In this document: piece after piece, positions 10,521 through 22,800 of the stretch
How the letters are laid out: each line of letters begins with the position of its first letter
Position numbering within the stretch: position 1 is the first letter of the stretch
NCBI RefSeq assembly: GCF_024763615.1
Contig: NC_077223.1
Location: forward strand, 106,516,627 to 106,580,626
DNA from: Phlebotomus papatasi
Lineage: Eukaryota; Arthropoda; Insecta; Diptera; Psychodidae
Direction: 5' to 3'
DNA: 64,000 bases
Notes under the pieces: model-generated
What the model saw: only the letters and a program-made list of their open reading frames with translations
Databases searched by the model: none
Told to the model about the DNA's origin: nothing
Program-made: the position numbers and the translations under genes

Positions 10521-13187
10521 CAATACATTCGACATTATCACTATAGTTTTAGAATTGTGAATCAATCTTCAAAGATCGATTTTAAGTGAAGGGTTAAACT
10601 TTTATACAGTTTACATAAGTATACATATTAGTTCTAAGAATATTTTGAAGATTTTTCTTTTAGAACAGTTTGTAATATCGGACAGTTCCTTTATTTCTCA
10701 AAATTCAATGAATTATCAATTAAATACTGATTACAGTTCAATTTTCATAGTTTGTACAATGTCGAAGAAACGAAAAAACATCGTTTCTTTGGACGACATG
10801 ATGATGTTGAATGTCTCTAAAAGTTAAAAAGTTAAAAATTGTTTACGATATTTTACACAAGGTGTCCGAAAGCGGTGTTTATATTCGTATTCATTTGTAA
10901 AATTTTATTTAAAAATCATTTTAGAGAAAACAAAGAATTTCGCATAGAGTGGAGTCATCACTTATGGACATAGACGTTTTAAAAACTAGAGGAGACCGAG
11001 GTAGAATTAATCAGCAAATAAAATTTTTCTTGCCCTATAATTCGTGAAAAACATAATTGAATCAGACTGATAAACATTTCATTAAATAAGGAGGAAGTTA
11101 ATTATTTGAAATAAATTGATTTTTGTTTAATATGTTTTCTAGGACAAATTATAACACCCCATTGTCTAATTCCGCCCCGGCCTCTTCTATAAATTCATAT
11201 CATAATGGACAGCTAAATATTTCTGCAAGCTGTCCATAAGTGTACAAAGTCCGTAAGAGATGGGATCCCAATCGAAATTCTGAAAGCCAAAATCCCGGAT
11301 TCTTAAAAGGTTTGGAGGCAAGGAAAATCTGTCATGGGAAATTTTTCTACACATTATACTCCATATAATTACATCCCTTTTATGATTTTGAACATTCGGG
11401 ATTTTGGCCCTTTTGAGATTTTGGCTTTTGGGTTTTGGCTTTCGAAATTTTGATTTTCGGAATTGTGGCTGCCTCCGAAAAAATGACCCCATCCTGCTTT
11501 ACAGTATTCCAAACAACACTATTGCAAGAGTTGTAACTAAAATTTGAATTTGTATTAGAGAAACTGTGGAAAATTTCGGACATATTCTTTTTTGTTACTT
11601 CTTTTGTAAGAATGCTGTTTAGAATCTTGAAAAGAAGATTATGAAATTTGTTTTTTTTCGAACAATATTCTTAATATATTAATAATTGAATAAAAATATA
11701 GACATTACTTTGTATGCAATATCGGACAAGTCTCTCGAAGTCCCTGACCCTTCTGGAACTCCTCGAAGGACTTTTCAATAGCATATTATTCATTTCACTT
11801 CGAGAAATTGAAAAATCCAAAAAATATGGAATTTTAAGAAAGATTTAGAGTGTCCGATATTGCAAACTGTCCGAAATTTGGCCCAATTCCCCTAAAAATA
11901 TTATATTTTAAAACTAAGGCATTGGTGATTGTATTCAACCTGACCAAAACATTGCCTCCTTTCCTTTACATTTTGTAAATTTATCAAATCCCATCATGTG
12001 TATCTCTGAGGGGGTAAAATATCAGCCAAGTGTTACAAAATGCCTTCGGTTTGGAGCTTCGGACACAATGGTGCAGGCTAAAATACTGCAGTGGAAAGAC
12101 CCTAAACATCAATATGTAATTGCAAACCGTGTCCATGAAATCAAAAGTAATTCACATGCATTCCAAAATTTAATGAGAAATAAATTAACAATTTACTCCA
12201 TTCGGTATTCAAGTTCACATTCGTGTCGCATTTCCCTCTGCAAAGATTTTATGCATAGCAAAGCATTTGAATGGACTAAAATAGTGTGGACATTTCTTTT
12301 TCCATGCAACAGCATTTTATTATGCTTATTCCCGGACTAATTGTTCAGGACAGGAACAGCAGAAAATGTGTACATCCTCTCGACACGGTTCAAATGAATT
12401 CTCCCCGGAGAGCTCTCAATAGCAGTGAAATGCAATTGAACCCTCGAGCATTATCAATAAGAAATTTTAGTATTTTTATTATTTTTGTGTTCTTTGGGAA
12501 AAATTCTGTTCCTGGTTCTAGCATGTAAATATACTTTCAGGAGGATCAAGCAATCTACAAAGTCTACTTCTTTGTTGTTATTTTTTACCTGATAAATTCC
12601 CAAGATGTGGATAGCAATTGCTGGGCATTTTTAGTTCCAGACATTGAAATTCAATTGATTCTTTTCACATGGAAATATTTTGTTCCGCCGGATGTACTTC
12701 AATTGCCATTTAATTTAATTGTTCAACGATATTGCCTCACTTTCTTTTTCTCTTCCTCGCACACGGAGAGACGTAAAAAAAATACTGCAATTTTCAAAGC
12801 AAATGCGGCATTTTGTTTTATTTAGACAAAATCACCAACTTATAGCACTGTTAATACACTTATTTTCACATAAATCACTGCTGCAGATGATGGAGGATGA
12901 AATAAAGTAAAAAAGAGCTAGGCAAAACACAATTTAATGAGGAAAATTAAATTACGAAGCACAGAGAAAGCTGGAAAATGCATGCAGACTGCATTTTTTT
13001 TGTCACAGCACTGTCGAAAAATCGAAGATATTTCGATTATATCGCTATTTTTATCGTAGAGTCGATGATATATCAGTCATTCCCTCCGATTTATTTTGAA
13101 ATTTCATTAGAAAGACGTTACATTTTGGAGAAATCTTTTAGTTGTTACGAAAAATCCTAAAAACTATAGAATTATAAATTATTATGC
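10521..13187. other. No gene seen; repeat fragments
   Basis: Two stretches carry the phrases AATATCGGACA and ACTGTCCGA in opposite orientation (about 10665 and 11840-11895, the latter running into CCCAATTCCCCTA), suggesting a decayed TIR element. 11262-11372 repeats 5945-6060 (AATCCCG, CTGAAAGCCAAAA, TTCTACACATTAT, TATAATT). The open frames at 11187-11583 arise from the low-complexity motif GATTTTGGC. Frames at 11996-12528 show no recognisable motif. Confidence 0.4.
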
Positions 13188-13585
13188 AGTAAGAAAGTAT
13201 GAAAATGAACAAAATCCGCAATTTCTATCTTTACAAAGATTCTGTGAAGGAAAATTTAATTAAAAAAAATATGTAGAGACCTTATTCGGCCTTTTATCGA
13301 ACTGATTATGTTGTCAAATTTCTGTATTAAAATAAATATCTGTATGACTGTCCTTATCTCCAAAAGCTTGTTTCTTAAATAATTTATAACGCTTGATATT
13401 CATCTGCCATAAAATAAGGAATTTCAATAGTAAAGAAAGTATGAAAATGAGCAAAATCCGCAAATTTCTTTCTTTACAAAGATTCTGTGAAGGAAGATTT
13501 AATTTGGAAAAATATGTAGAAAAGCTTGTTTCTTAAATAATTTATTATATAACGCTTGATATTGATCTGTCATAAGATGACGAAG
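13188..13585. repeat. Tandem duplication
   Basis: The series AGAAAGTATGAAAATGA, CAAAATCCGCAA, CTTTACAAAGATTCTGTG, AAATATGTAGA, AAGCTTGTTTCTTAAATAA, ACGCTTGATATT occurs at 13188-13415 and again at 13433-13585, with a small deletion in the second copy. Confidence 0.65.
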
Positions 13586-13627
13586 TTAAAAAGTACAGGA
13601 GGACTTCAAAGATTACTGGTTGTGGGA

Positions 13628-13800
13628 AGTGGGGCACCTTTGAAATTGATGAGATTTTTCTCCTATATTTAAATGCAAGTGTGCCAAATAACAATACAAT
13701 TTAGCTTCCCAGTCTGTTTGTGCAGCTAAATTCTATCATAATAAGGTTCAATGTTATTTAAAAATAGGTGAAAAATCGCAATTTCAAAGGCGCCCCACTT
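13628..13800. mobile_element. Short MITE
   Basis: Inverted ends GTGGGGCACCTTTGAAATTG and CAATTTCAAAGGCGCCCCAC enclose about 170 bp of AT-rich non-coding DNA. Confidence 0.65.
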
Positions 13801-13810
13801 GCCCCAAAGA

Positions 13811-14929
13811 GATAAGAAAGATAAGTACAAGCGCTTTACTTTAATGTTTTTGCTTAATAAATAAATTAAATAAATTAAACAAATCATTTTTGATCAAAGT
13901 TTGAAGAAATCAACGGGTGAATCATCAAGGGTTAAAAAATGGATTAAATGCCGGATATCCGATTCGAAGGACCAAAATTTTTCCTCTGAGTACTTGCAGA
14001 GGCTCTTGGAAAGTCTAAAGCCGAAGAGAATACGCAATGAGGCCCTATTATAGACGCAAACTGTCTTTGGATGCCTAGTAAGTTTCTCTTCTTGCAATCG
14101 AATAAAAACATTCACCGTGGTTTAGAATTTTCCACTAAGAAATCTACTTTTAATAATTTTCACTTGACTAATACTTAAGGCAAATCTCCTTCACGTTAGA
14201 AATTTGATACAATAGAAGACAGTGCAACTAACTTTTTATTTATATTACCGAAGTTACTAAATGGAAATGAATATTAAATTGAATTGAATATTGTTTGACA
14301 TAGAAAATTACATTACCCACAGAAGAGGTCTTCGGAATAAGTTACGGAACGGAAACGCCGTGTTGTATGCAAATTGTTTTCGGCACCAAGTTTTAAACCT
14401 GTCGCAGCGGTAAAATATTTGTATATACATTAAAGGGCATTTCAAAAATTATTTTGTAAATGAGCTCCCAATAGTAGGCATATTCATATCAAATTCTTTC
14501 AATCCGTTTTCACTTAAACCGGAACTCCTTGTATTTTGAAGGTGATCCTTTAGATTTTAACTTGTTTGACCATGGATCTATTATTTTCCGAAAGGTTAAT
14601 TTTTCTCTTTAAGACATTTTCGATCATATTTGCTTATTCTTAGACTGAGCATATGGTTCTTCTCCAATGAAAAAATGAGCATGTATTTTTCGCACATTAC
14701 TGTTCTCAAGTACTAAAAAAGACCATGACTGTTCCCAATCGCATTGTGATCGGCGAGTGAAAGCTTTACTCGGCAGCGGGAATATTCGAATTCGGACTTC
14801 GGTGGAAAATTGACAACATTGTAATTTAATATTTTCATTCATAGTATTTTGTAGTACATTTTCTTTATAATGAAAGACAAGATGATAGGTTCTTATTTCC
14901 ACATTAAAAAAGAATATTTTGTAAAAATA
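13811..14929. other. No gene seen
   Basis: AT-rich. Minus-strand open frames at 13894-14115 and 14624-14902 lack recognisable domains and splice context. Confidence 0.4.
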
Positions 14930-15009
14930 AGAAGGTCAAGGAGATGAACTCCCTCCGGATGCGTAAGATGAGGGACGCATCCGAAGGGAGTTCATCTCCT
15001 TGACCTTCT
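14930..15009. repeat. Near-perfect hairpin, 35-bp arms
   Basis: The arms 14930-14964 and 14975-15009 are inverse complements with one mismatch (34 of 35) around a 10-base loop. It is GC-richer than its surroundings (arm phrase GGAGATGAACTCCCTCCGG) and lies just left of the foldback element 15036-15505. Confidence 0.85.
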
Positions 15010-15035
15010 AATACGAATTGCCGTCAGTAATCTAC

Positions 15036-15505
15036 CGAAAATTTTGTAAAAATGTTCGTGAATTCTTATGGGGGAGTTACAAAATGCTCGTGAATCGTAT
15101 AACCCACAAACAAGTTCGTAAAAGTTTGTACTTTTTTCACAAACATTGTTCGTAACATTATCATTTTTCGAGCATTTCTTTTTATTTTTACAAACATTTG
15201 TTCGTAAACACACAAAAAGTAAAATGTTCGTAAATTTTTGTTTGCCTGACGGACATTTCACGAAGACCTACGAATAAATGACAAAATTTTACGAACAGTT
15301 TATGTGTGTTTACGAACATTTACGAACAAATGTTTGTAAAAGTACAAAAAATGTTCGTCAAATGATCATATTACGAACAATGTTTGTGGGAAAAGTACAA
15401 ACTTTTACGAATTTCTTTGTGGGTTCTACGATTTACGAGCATTTCGTAACTCTCCCATAAGAATTCACAAACATTCACGAATATTTTTACAAAACATTTT
15501 TTTCT
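15036..15505. mobile_element. Large foldback MITE
   Basis: A long inverted repeat with arms of roughly 200 bases: TTTTGTAAAAATGTTCGTGA on the left is matched by CACGAATATTTTTACAAAA on the right. GAATTCTTATGGG, GTTACAAAATGCTCG and ACAAACATTGTTCGTAA all reappear inverted. The frames at 14992-15460 are read-outs of this palindrome. A diverged copy is at 405-715. Confidence 0.75.
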
Positions 15506-15639
15506 GTGCATACAAAAACTTCATATTTTGCCCAATCATCGTCTACTGTCTGCATATTTCTGTTCATTTTTACTGAAAACACATCAATATTTAACTCCAC
15601 AAATTATAAATAAAAACGATCGTTTTCTAAAACTTTATC

Positions 15640-16050
15640 GTTTTTTTTTTAAATTGATGCATTTCTCCAAAATGTCATAAGAAACTCTGTCCACGCATCC
15701 AGATGCGCTTGTGTTTCCACCAAGGTCGGAACTGATGTCGGTGCCTTCTCTCGAATCTTCTGGTCGAGAAGATCCCAGTGAATTTTAATGGGGTGGCCGA
15801 TGCATGTAATTTAGGACCCTGCGTTTCTCTTTCACAAGAAGAAAACCTCTACAAAGCTTTCAGGAATGCTTGGGGTCTTTATCCTCTTGAAAATAACCCA
15901 CGCCCAATAAGCCGAGTTCTGAAAAAGTCTCTTGATATCAGATACAATATGCTAAAATTTCAGGCCAGAGGTAGATTTATGTTTTGACAGTTATTCAAAA
16001 TGGCGGACAGAAGCTTCAAACCAAGATGGCAACCGCGTCCTAGTGGTAAT
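15640..16050 (+). other. Unassigned coding-like stretch
   Basis: A plus frame (15778-15987) reads QEENLYKAFRNAWGLYPLE and then PRPISRVLKKSLDIRYNML, compositionally protein-like but not recognised. Shortly after, ATG at 16000 opens MADRSFKPRWQPRPS, which runs into a possible GTAAT donor at 16046. The two are in different frames, and no continuation is visible before the MARCHF6 3' end. They could be a decayed gene or the 5' exon of something missed. Confidence 0.2.
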
Positions 16051-16668
16051 TTCACTCACTCGACCTTTACTTTTCCTTTTACTTCTAATTCATTAAAAGG
16101 ATATGGGAAAATTATGAAGTGTTCAAATCCAGATTGTGTGCGAAGCTTAAATCCTATAGCCTTCCCCTATTAGTGTAAATGGAAGTTTTAGTGTATTTTA
16201 AGCCAGAAATAATCATTTGTCTCTCTGAGTAAACATTTTTAATATTTATTCAATCTTTTATTGACAATATCACATTCCAACGAAGAGCAAATCATGAAAC
16301 AGCAACCAGACGTAAAATGCTAAATAAAAATATTACTTTTTATTCGATAAATTGTAATAATTTCAGAATTCACACAATTTTTTTTCTCTTTAATATTTAC
16401 AATAATTTGGACTTAAGCTAAATTCCACTTAAATTCTACGGGGGAAATTAGGAAGGAAATTTTGAAGAAAAAAATGAGAACAGTTTTTTTAACAACGAAA
16501 AATGTGTATTTTTCTTTTTATAAATAATAAGGAAAGAACAAAAATAGTCAGAATATTCTAATCAGTTCTCATGTGATAAATATTTTCTTTTTCTTAATAT
16601 TTTATCTAAAAAGGTGAAGATAGAAATTGCTGAATATTTATCATCTTGATATCTTCATCTTTTGCCAG
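16051..16668. other. Intergenic, 3' flank of MARCHF6
   Basis: No gene seen. It contains a TAGCCTTCCCCTA end at 16152-16165 (decayed TIR element) and several TTTATT hexamers (AATAAA on the minus strand) at 16245, 16257 and 16339. Confidence 0.4.
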
Positions 16669-16674
16669 TTTATT
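16669..16674 (-). terminator. Candidate MARCHF6 polyadenylation signal
   Basis: The first AATAAA on the minus strand after the MARCHF6 stop, about 150 bases downstream. Confidence 0.4.
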
Positions 16675-16820
16675 CTCACAGTTTTTTTTTAATGAGTTTG
16701 CAACATTCACTATTTTTTGGAATCTTTCATCTGTTTTTCTTTTTCTTGCCTGCAATTAATTTTTTTTAGCAGTTTGTGTAAGATAACAATGTCAATAAAA
16801 CATAGCAGGCGTCTTTTTTT

Positions 16821-19800
16821 TTATGTTCGATCGCGCAGATTTGATGGCGCCATTGAGGCTTTCCTCTTCAGATGGTCATAGTTCACAAGTCTCTGTCCCA
16901 CAAGGTACTTGTCGTTCTTAATTGCGACGTAGAGCTTCTTGAATTGTCGAATTTGGAACACAATGATCCCAATTACGATAGCAACGATGAGGAAGAAGGG
17001 ATAAATCCTGCGTGCTAGAAGTGTCCTTGTGTGTTGATTCGTAAAGAAAATGGGCAAGATAGAGTGAGCTAGGACATAGGGAACAGCCAGTGCTAGGCCA
17101 AAGCACATTATTACAGGTGCTGCCAGGTCCTTTATTATGAACTTCAAGTCAATATCTCGCAGTCCATCGCGATAGGCACGCTCAATTGCTCGTTTGAGTG
17201 CCCAATCGGGGCCCATGAGAGTCAGAGCGCACGTGATTTTCGTGTACAACACTCCCAGAGCCCAATCTTGACCCAAAAACAAAATCGGTGTCTGTTCTAG
17301 CGGTACCCGAAGTGGCACAACTACCACAAGTTCCAGCAAAAGGCCATACAGCAGAGGAACCACACCGAACATTAGGACAAAAATCACTGCTGCCATGGCA
17401 TAGGATGCCCCAATACTCATCCAATGCTTTATCTTTTGCACAACAGCCTGACGACCCTGCGGAAACAAATTCACCGCAATGGCAATCCCACGGGAGATTA
17501 TCCAACACAGATACGTCCCCATGGCAGCCGTATACAGCTCATGGGGCTTCGGAGGGGCAGCCTCTTCGGCTGTCGGAGTCTGACCAATGTGACCCCCCAC
17601 CAACCACAGTGTCATACACTGACGACCTATCCAAACGGGTATCGTGAGGGTGAGGAGGGAACCAATGACCAAACTTACACACATAAAGACAATAAGTCCA
17701 GCCAGTCGAAGGATAAAATAGGAAGGTTGATCATACGGCTGAAAACCAACTGGAACATCCCGATGGAGGAGAGCCTGATGGGCAGCTCCTAAGCCTTGTC
17801 CTGCATCTGGTGCATGTCGATGTCCCTCATCCTGTCCAGCATTCTGCTGCTGAGTATCACTTCCTAACAAATAGCTTCGTATTCCCAAGAACCAAGATAC
17901 CACACTGCACCAAATCCTAATGAATCCCTTCAGCCAAACACGCGTCTGCGACTGCTCAAAGAATCCAGGAAGGATAATCTGCAAATTATTCAAATACACA
18001 AGAATACTACATAAGACAAACTAGGTGCAAGCATAGATCATCTTATCCTACTATGAAAAAAGTTTTGTCAATCAGAGGGAACGGACGATACTTATAATAA
18101 ATGCCGCGAGATGGCATTTAGAACTGACGAAGACGGACGAACAACGAATGACAGACAGACTTTGACTGGGCACTAAGGAGAGTGGACGTGAAGAAATAAA
18201 AAAGTATAAAAGTTATTCTGAGTGTTTAAATTAAAAATGATGGAGTCTACAGTCAAATTAAAAAAAAAAAGTTTGTTAAAAGGACTTTCTTCCTGTGGTC
18301 AACGGACATATAACGGACGGGACGTATTTACAAAATATTCCGCGAGGTGGAAACACAGACAGACGAACATGGACGAGCGCATGACAGACAGAGACCAGAC
18401 GTAGAGAAAGGACGTGAGCGAATAAAAAGCTAAAGTTATTCTGAGTGTTTCAATTAAAAAAAAAGTAATGGAGTCTACATTCCATACAGATTATAGAAAA
18501 GTTTTATTAAATCAGTGGTTAACTGGATCTTTGTTAAAAAAAAAGTTGAAAGAGTTTTGTCAAATTGGTAAACAACATCCTTTTGACAAAATTTCAACAA
18601 AACCCATTTGTCCGTGTAACAAAACATTTTTTTTTCATAGTAAATGAGATTCTCAACAGCTGAAGTTGAGAGATGTTATGTATTATTGGGCCATATTCAC
18701 TTATTAAAAAAAAATATAAGACAACACCTTCTTTTGCAGAATTGATCAATATCTGTCGTGTACAGTAGTTTCATTAATCACCGTCAAAAGCCAGTGATAT
18801 GCCTAGATCAGCTTATAGAGGTGAGATTCTTATAATAATTCGTATAATAATTCTTAAACTATATGAAACTTATCGTTATTAATGAAGAAAATTGGATGAG
18901 AAATGCGTAAAAGTATCTGACAAACTTTAAGGTCGATTATCTCGGAAAAATCCGCTAAAAATCCGTGAAAAATTCCTCGGTCCACGAAGATCCTCGAAAA
19001 ATTCAATGATCCGCGAAAATTCTCAAAAAATTTGAGCACTACGGAAATCCGCGTAAAAATCTACGACCCGCTAAAATCCGCGAAAGAATTCGCTGCCCGC
19101 GAAAATTCGTGAAAAAAATACGACTCGAGAAAATCCGCGAAAAAATTCGCACCCCGTGAAAAATCGCGAAATAATTCGCGGTTTTATATTCGCTCTATAG
19201 TCTATACCCATCTTATAGTAGGTTCCGTCCAGGTCGTCAATCCAGGCGTCAACTGCAAGCTCGACCTCAGTATTGTTGGAAAATCTTTGTCCACTCAGAC
19301 ATTTTTTCATGTTTGGGAACAGGAAATAGTCCGATGGGGCCAAATCTAGAGAGTATGGGCGTGGGGAAGCAGTTCGAAATTCAATTCCTTGATTTTGGCC
19401 ATCGCGACACGACGCTGTTTTTTCTGATGTGAGCAAACGCAGCACCCATCTTTCACAAAGCTTTTTCATGTTCAAATTTTCTGTTAATATGCGATGTACG
19501 GCACTTTCTGAAAAGCCTGATATATTTTTTAGATTTTCGTCAAATTTTCTGGTGAGGACGCCTGTTAGGGCGACCAGTGCGTTGACCATCATTCAAGCTC
19601 TTTCGACCACGCTTACACTCTGCTACTCAAAATTTTACCGTAGAATCCAGGTCGGCTTTAACATTGGGTGTCTTAAGACCTTTCAAAAACAGGGGCGACA
19701 TGATCACTTATTTTCGATACTATCGACTGTCGATTTCGAAAACTTCAAACGATAGCTGCACTTCCTGTATCTAATATAGATATTTATCAACGGTGACATT

Positions 19801-22800
19801 CTTTTAAGAATGTCACAATGAATGGCCCAATAATGCGTAAAAAGTACATTCATTTAATCTATCAGATATACATTCATCGCTACTATCGATTCGATAGTAT
19901 CGAAAAGTTATAATTCCACCCCAGGTACTGGATCACGTAACGATGGCCCATTTCTTGCATGTTCAATTTTTTTCTGAGCTTCTTCTTCTTCTTCTTCTTC
20001 TTTTATGTAAAGCTGTCGGACTCACTCGGGTCCATATAGCCACTTTTGTTCACTTAGTTCAAATTTAAACTTTCCGTTATTACAGTAGAGTCTCGCTATA
20101 AGCCATCGCTCTATAGTCCACAATTTATCGACCGTTGATTTCAAAACACTGATTTTAAGTTAGGTTATGTTTTTTAGTATGCGAAATTCATAATTTATTT
20201 TAATATTTTTGGCAAACTTTATTAAGTAGTTGTGATAATTGTGATCCACAATGAAGAGAGCAAAGACAAGTACCACAATCGCAAAGAAAGTGGAAGCCGT
20301 CGAGCAATTTCAATACTAAAAGTCGTTGATAATTTTAAAAAATTACATGGACTATAGTGCGACCCAAGTGTCAAATTTGAAACCAAATATGGACTATAGC
20401 GAGACTCTACTGTACATGTACTTCACTCGATTTCACTATTTTATTTTATTTATATTTTTAATTTATTTATCACTTATTTACTTATCACTCTTTTTTTATA
20501 TCACTTATTATTGTTATACGATCACAGTTTTTTAATTATTATATGCTCACTTTTATTTCTTTGATATATTTGTAGATGTCTTTATATATTTCTTCGTTTG
20601 CTATTTTAAGAATATTTTTTATGCTCACTTTTTCATTTATTAATGCACTTATAGTTTTCTCTTATCTCATTAAATTTTCTGCACTGGATCACTATGTGAT
20701 TTATATCTTCGACGGTTTCGCACTTATCGCATAATTCTGTGTCTTCTTTTTTTATTAGTTTTAGAAACTTCTTGTCTCAGCAATGTCCACTTCTAATCCT
20801 TTGGATTATTTTTATTTGATCACTTCTTAAATTTATATTTTTGAACCATAGTTTTTTTTTCTAATATTCCCTGTCTGATGTCATGGTTGAATTTTCCTTT
20901 AGTTTCACAATTTTTTTTCCACAAATTTGTCCATTTTTTCCGTATGAATTCTTTTCTTGTTCTGTCCACCTCTTTTCTATTGAAGCTACATTCGATACAT
21001 ATCCCATCCTTCGTTGTTTCCTTGGCTGCTTTATCAGCTCTCTCATTTCCTTTAATATTTATATGCCCAGGGATCCATTGTATGGTAACTTTTTTTTATT
21101 TTTATTTGCGCTCACTATTTCTTTAATTTTATGTTCGTATATTTTGTTGCTCTCTTTTAAAAGTGATAAACATGCGCTCTTGGAGTCCGTTAATATAACT
21201 ATCTCTTCCGCCTTTTTTTCGACACTGAGTTTAATTGCAATAAATATTGCGATGAGTTCTGTTTCTTTGATTGATATTTTTTGTTTAATTTTGCACTTTA
21301 ACACTTCTTCCGTTTTTTCAAAAAACTGGTGCTCCATAATTTATTCTCGATTTAACCAGTGCATTGTATACTTCCAACATTCTTTTAGGATGCGCTCCCC
21401 CATTTATGTTACTAAATATCTTTAGTAGATTTAGATACGGTTTACATTCTTCCTTAATTTTTCTTATACTAATTTTTCTTCCACTTTCAATAGCTGTCAA
21501 AAAAAATCTAAGCAGCGCATTGCAGCCAAACTTGAAATTTAATCTTTTTAATGTTGGTACTCTGAAAAAAAGTCACTGGTCCCAACCTACGAGCGCCATC
21601 TATACCCGAGGCCACGGACTTCTGGGACTGCCCTCGTACTTCTCTCTAAATTGAGATGAAATATTTTTTTCTGAAAATATTTGTCTATAATTCTAATTGA
21701 TAAAAACGCACCAAGTTATCACCTGATATTAACATATGCCGAAAGCCGCAAGTCAATATCTTTCTTAGTTTTGGGAATTATCAAACTCGAAAGATCGTTC
21801 GGCTCAGGGGATTTCGAAACACATTTCGGCAAAGTTTGAGTCCGATCAGAGAACATGATTTTTTTCTAGGATCATAGTAGGTGGCACTGTTAAGAATCTC
21901 ACATAATACTCTGAGATATTTACCTGTAAGAGGAGCAGTTGCAAGCTGAGTTCGTTGACTTCCGAATCTCCTGACAGAGTGTAAGGTAAAAATGTTGGCC
22001 AAATATTTTTGAGGATATTAATTGGGAGCCACAGCATGAGAAGAACAGCCGAACCAAATATCACTGCTGAAGCCACCAGGCGCCTAATATGCCTCAGAAT
22101 AGAAAAATGGATCATTTCCTGAAAACAAAATGTAATTCGTAAAATAATTTTAGAGAAGAAAAATCTTTTGTAATTTCTACCTGAATGGGACTAAAGTCAG
22201 GATCATTGAGATTACGTAAGAACCAAAGGACACCAGGACGAAGAACTTCCCGTAAGAGTATGATGAAGGATGCAAAGTAGTACACGTAAACCATTCCAAA
22301 CATCCAGTGAATGAAGAGAGATGTCCCTGGAGCAGCTTTGAAGCTCGCCTTGCGATCCTTGAGGGTGGCATCAAACATTGGCAGGGAACAAATGTCCAGC
22401 CACCAACCACAAACCAATGGGAGAACTCCAATTTCTACTACAGACAGCAGAGATACCTTCACGACAATGTAGCACAGTCCCAGGATTCTTCGACTCTTTC
22501 GCATTCGAAGCATCTTGGCCAGGGCATGCAATTTTACGAGAGTTATCCCGATGATGCAGTAGCCCAGAAGTGTCGTCAGTAGCCCATGGAAATGCATTTG
22601 AGGCTTTCCAGGCTTTAGGATTCCCAGCAAGAAAATAGCCATGTTGCCAATGGTGTAGGGACAAAAGGCAAATATGAAGATGAAGAGAGTGTTGAGAGAA
22701 ATCACCCAGAAAACATGCTCAAGAAATACCTGGCAAATGTATTGGAGAGTGTTAGAGCTGCAGGAAGCAGGAAACCTATATACGCTAGATTAGGATAATT

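Noticed and set aside
14992..15460. Mirror-image open frames encoding VCEKS/VGKVQTF-type peptides on both strands
   Set aside because: They arise from the palindromic foldback element; the peptides mirror each other because the arms are complementary.
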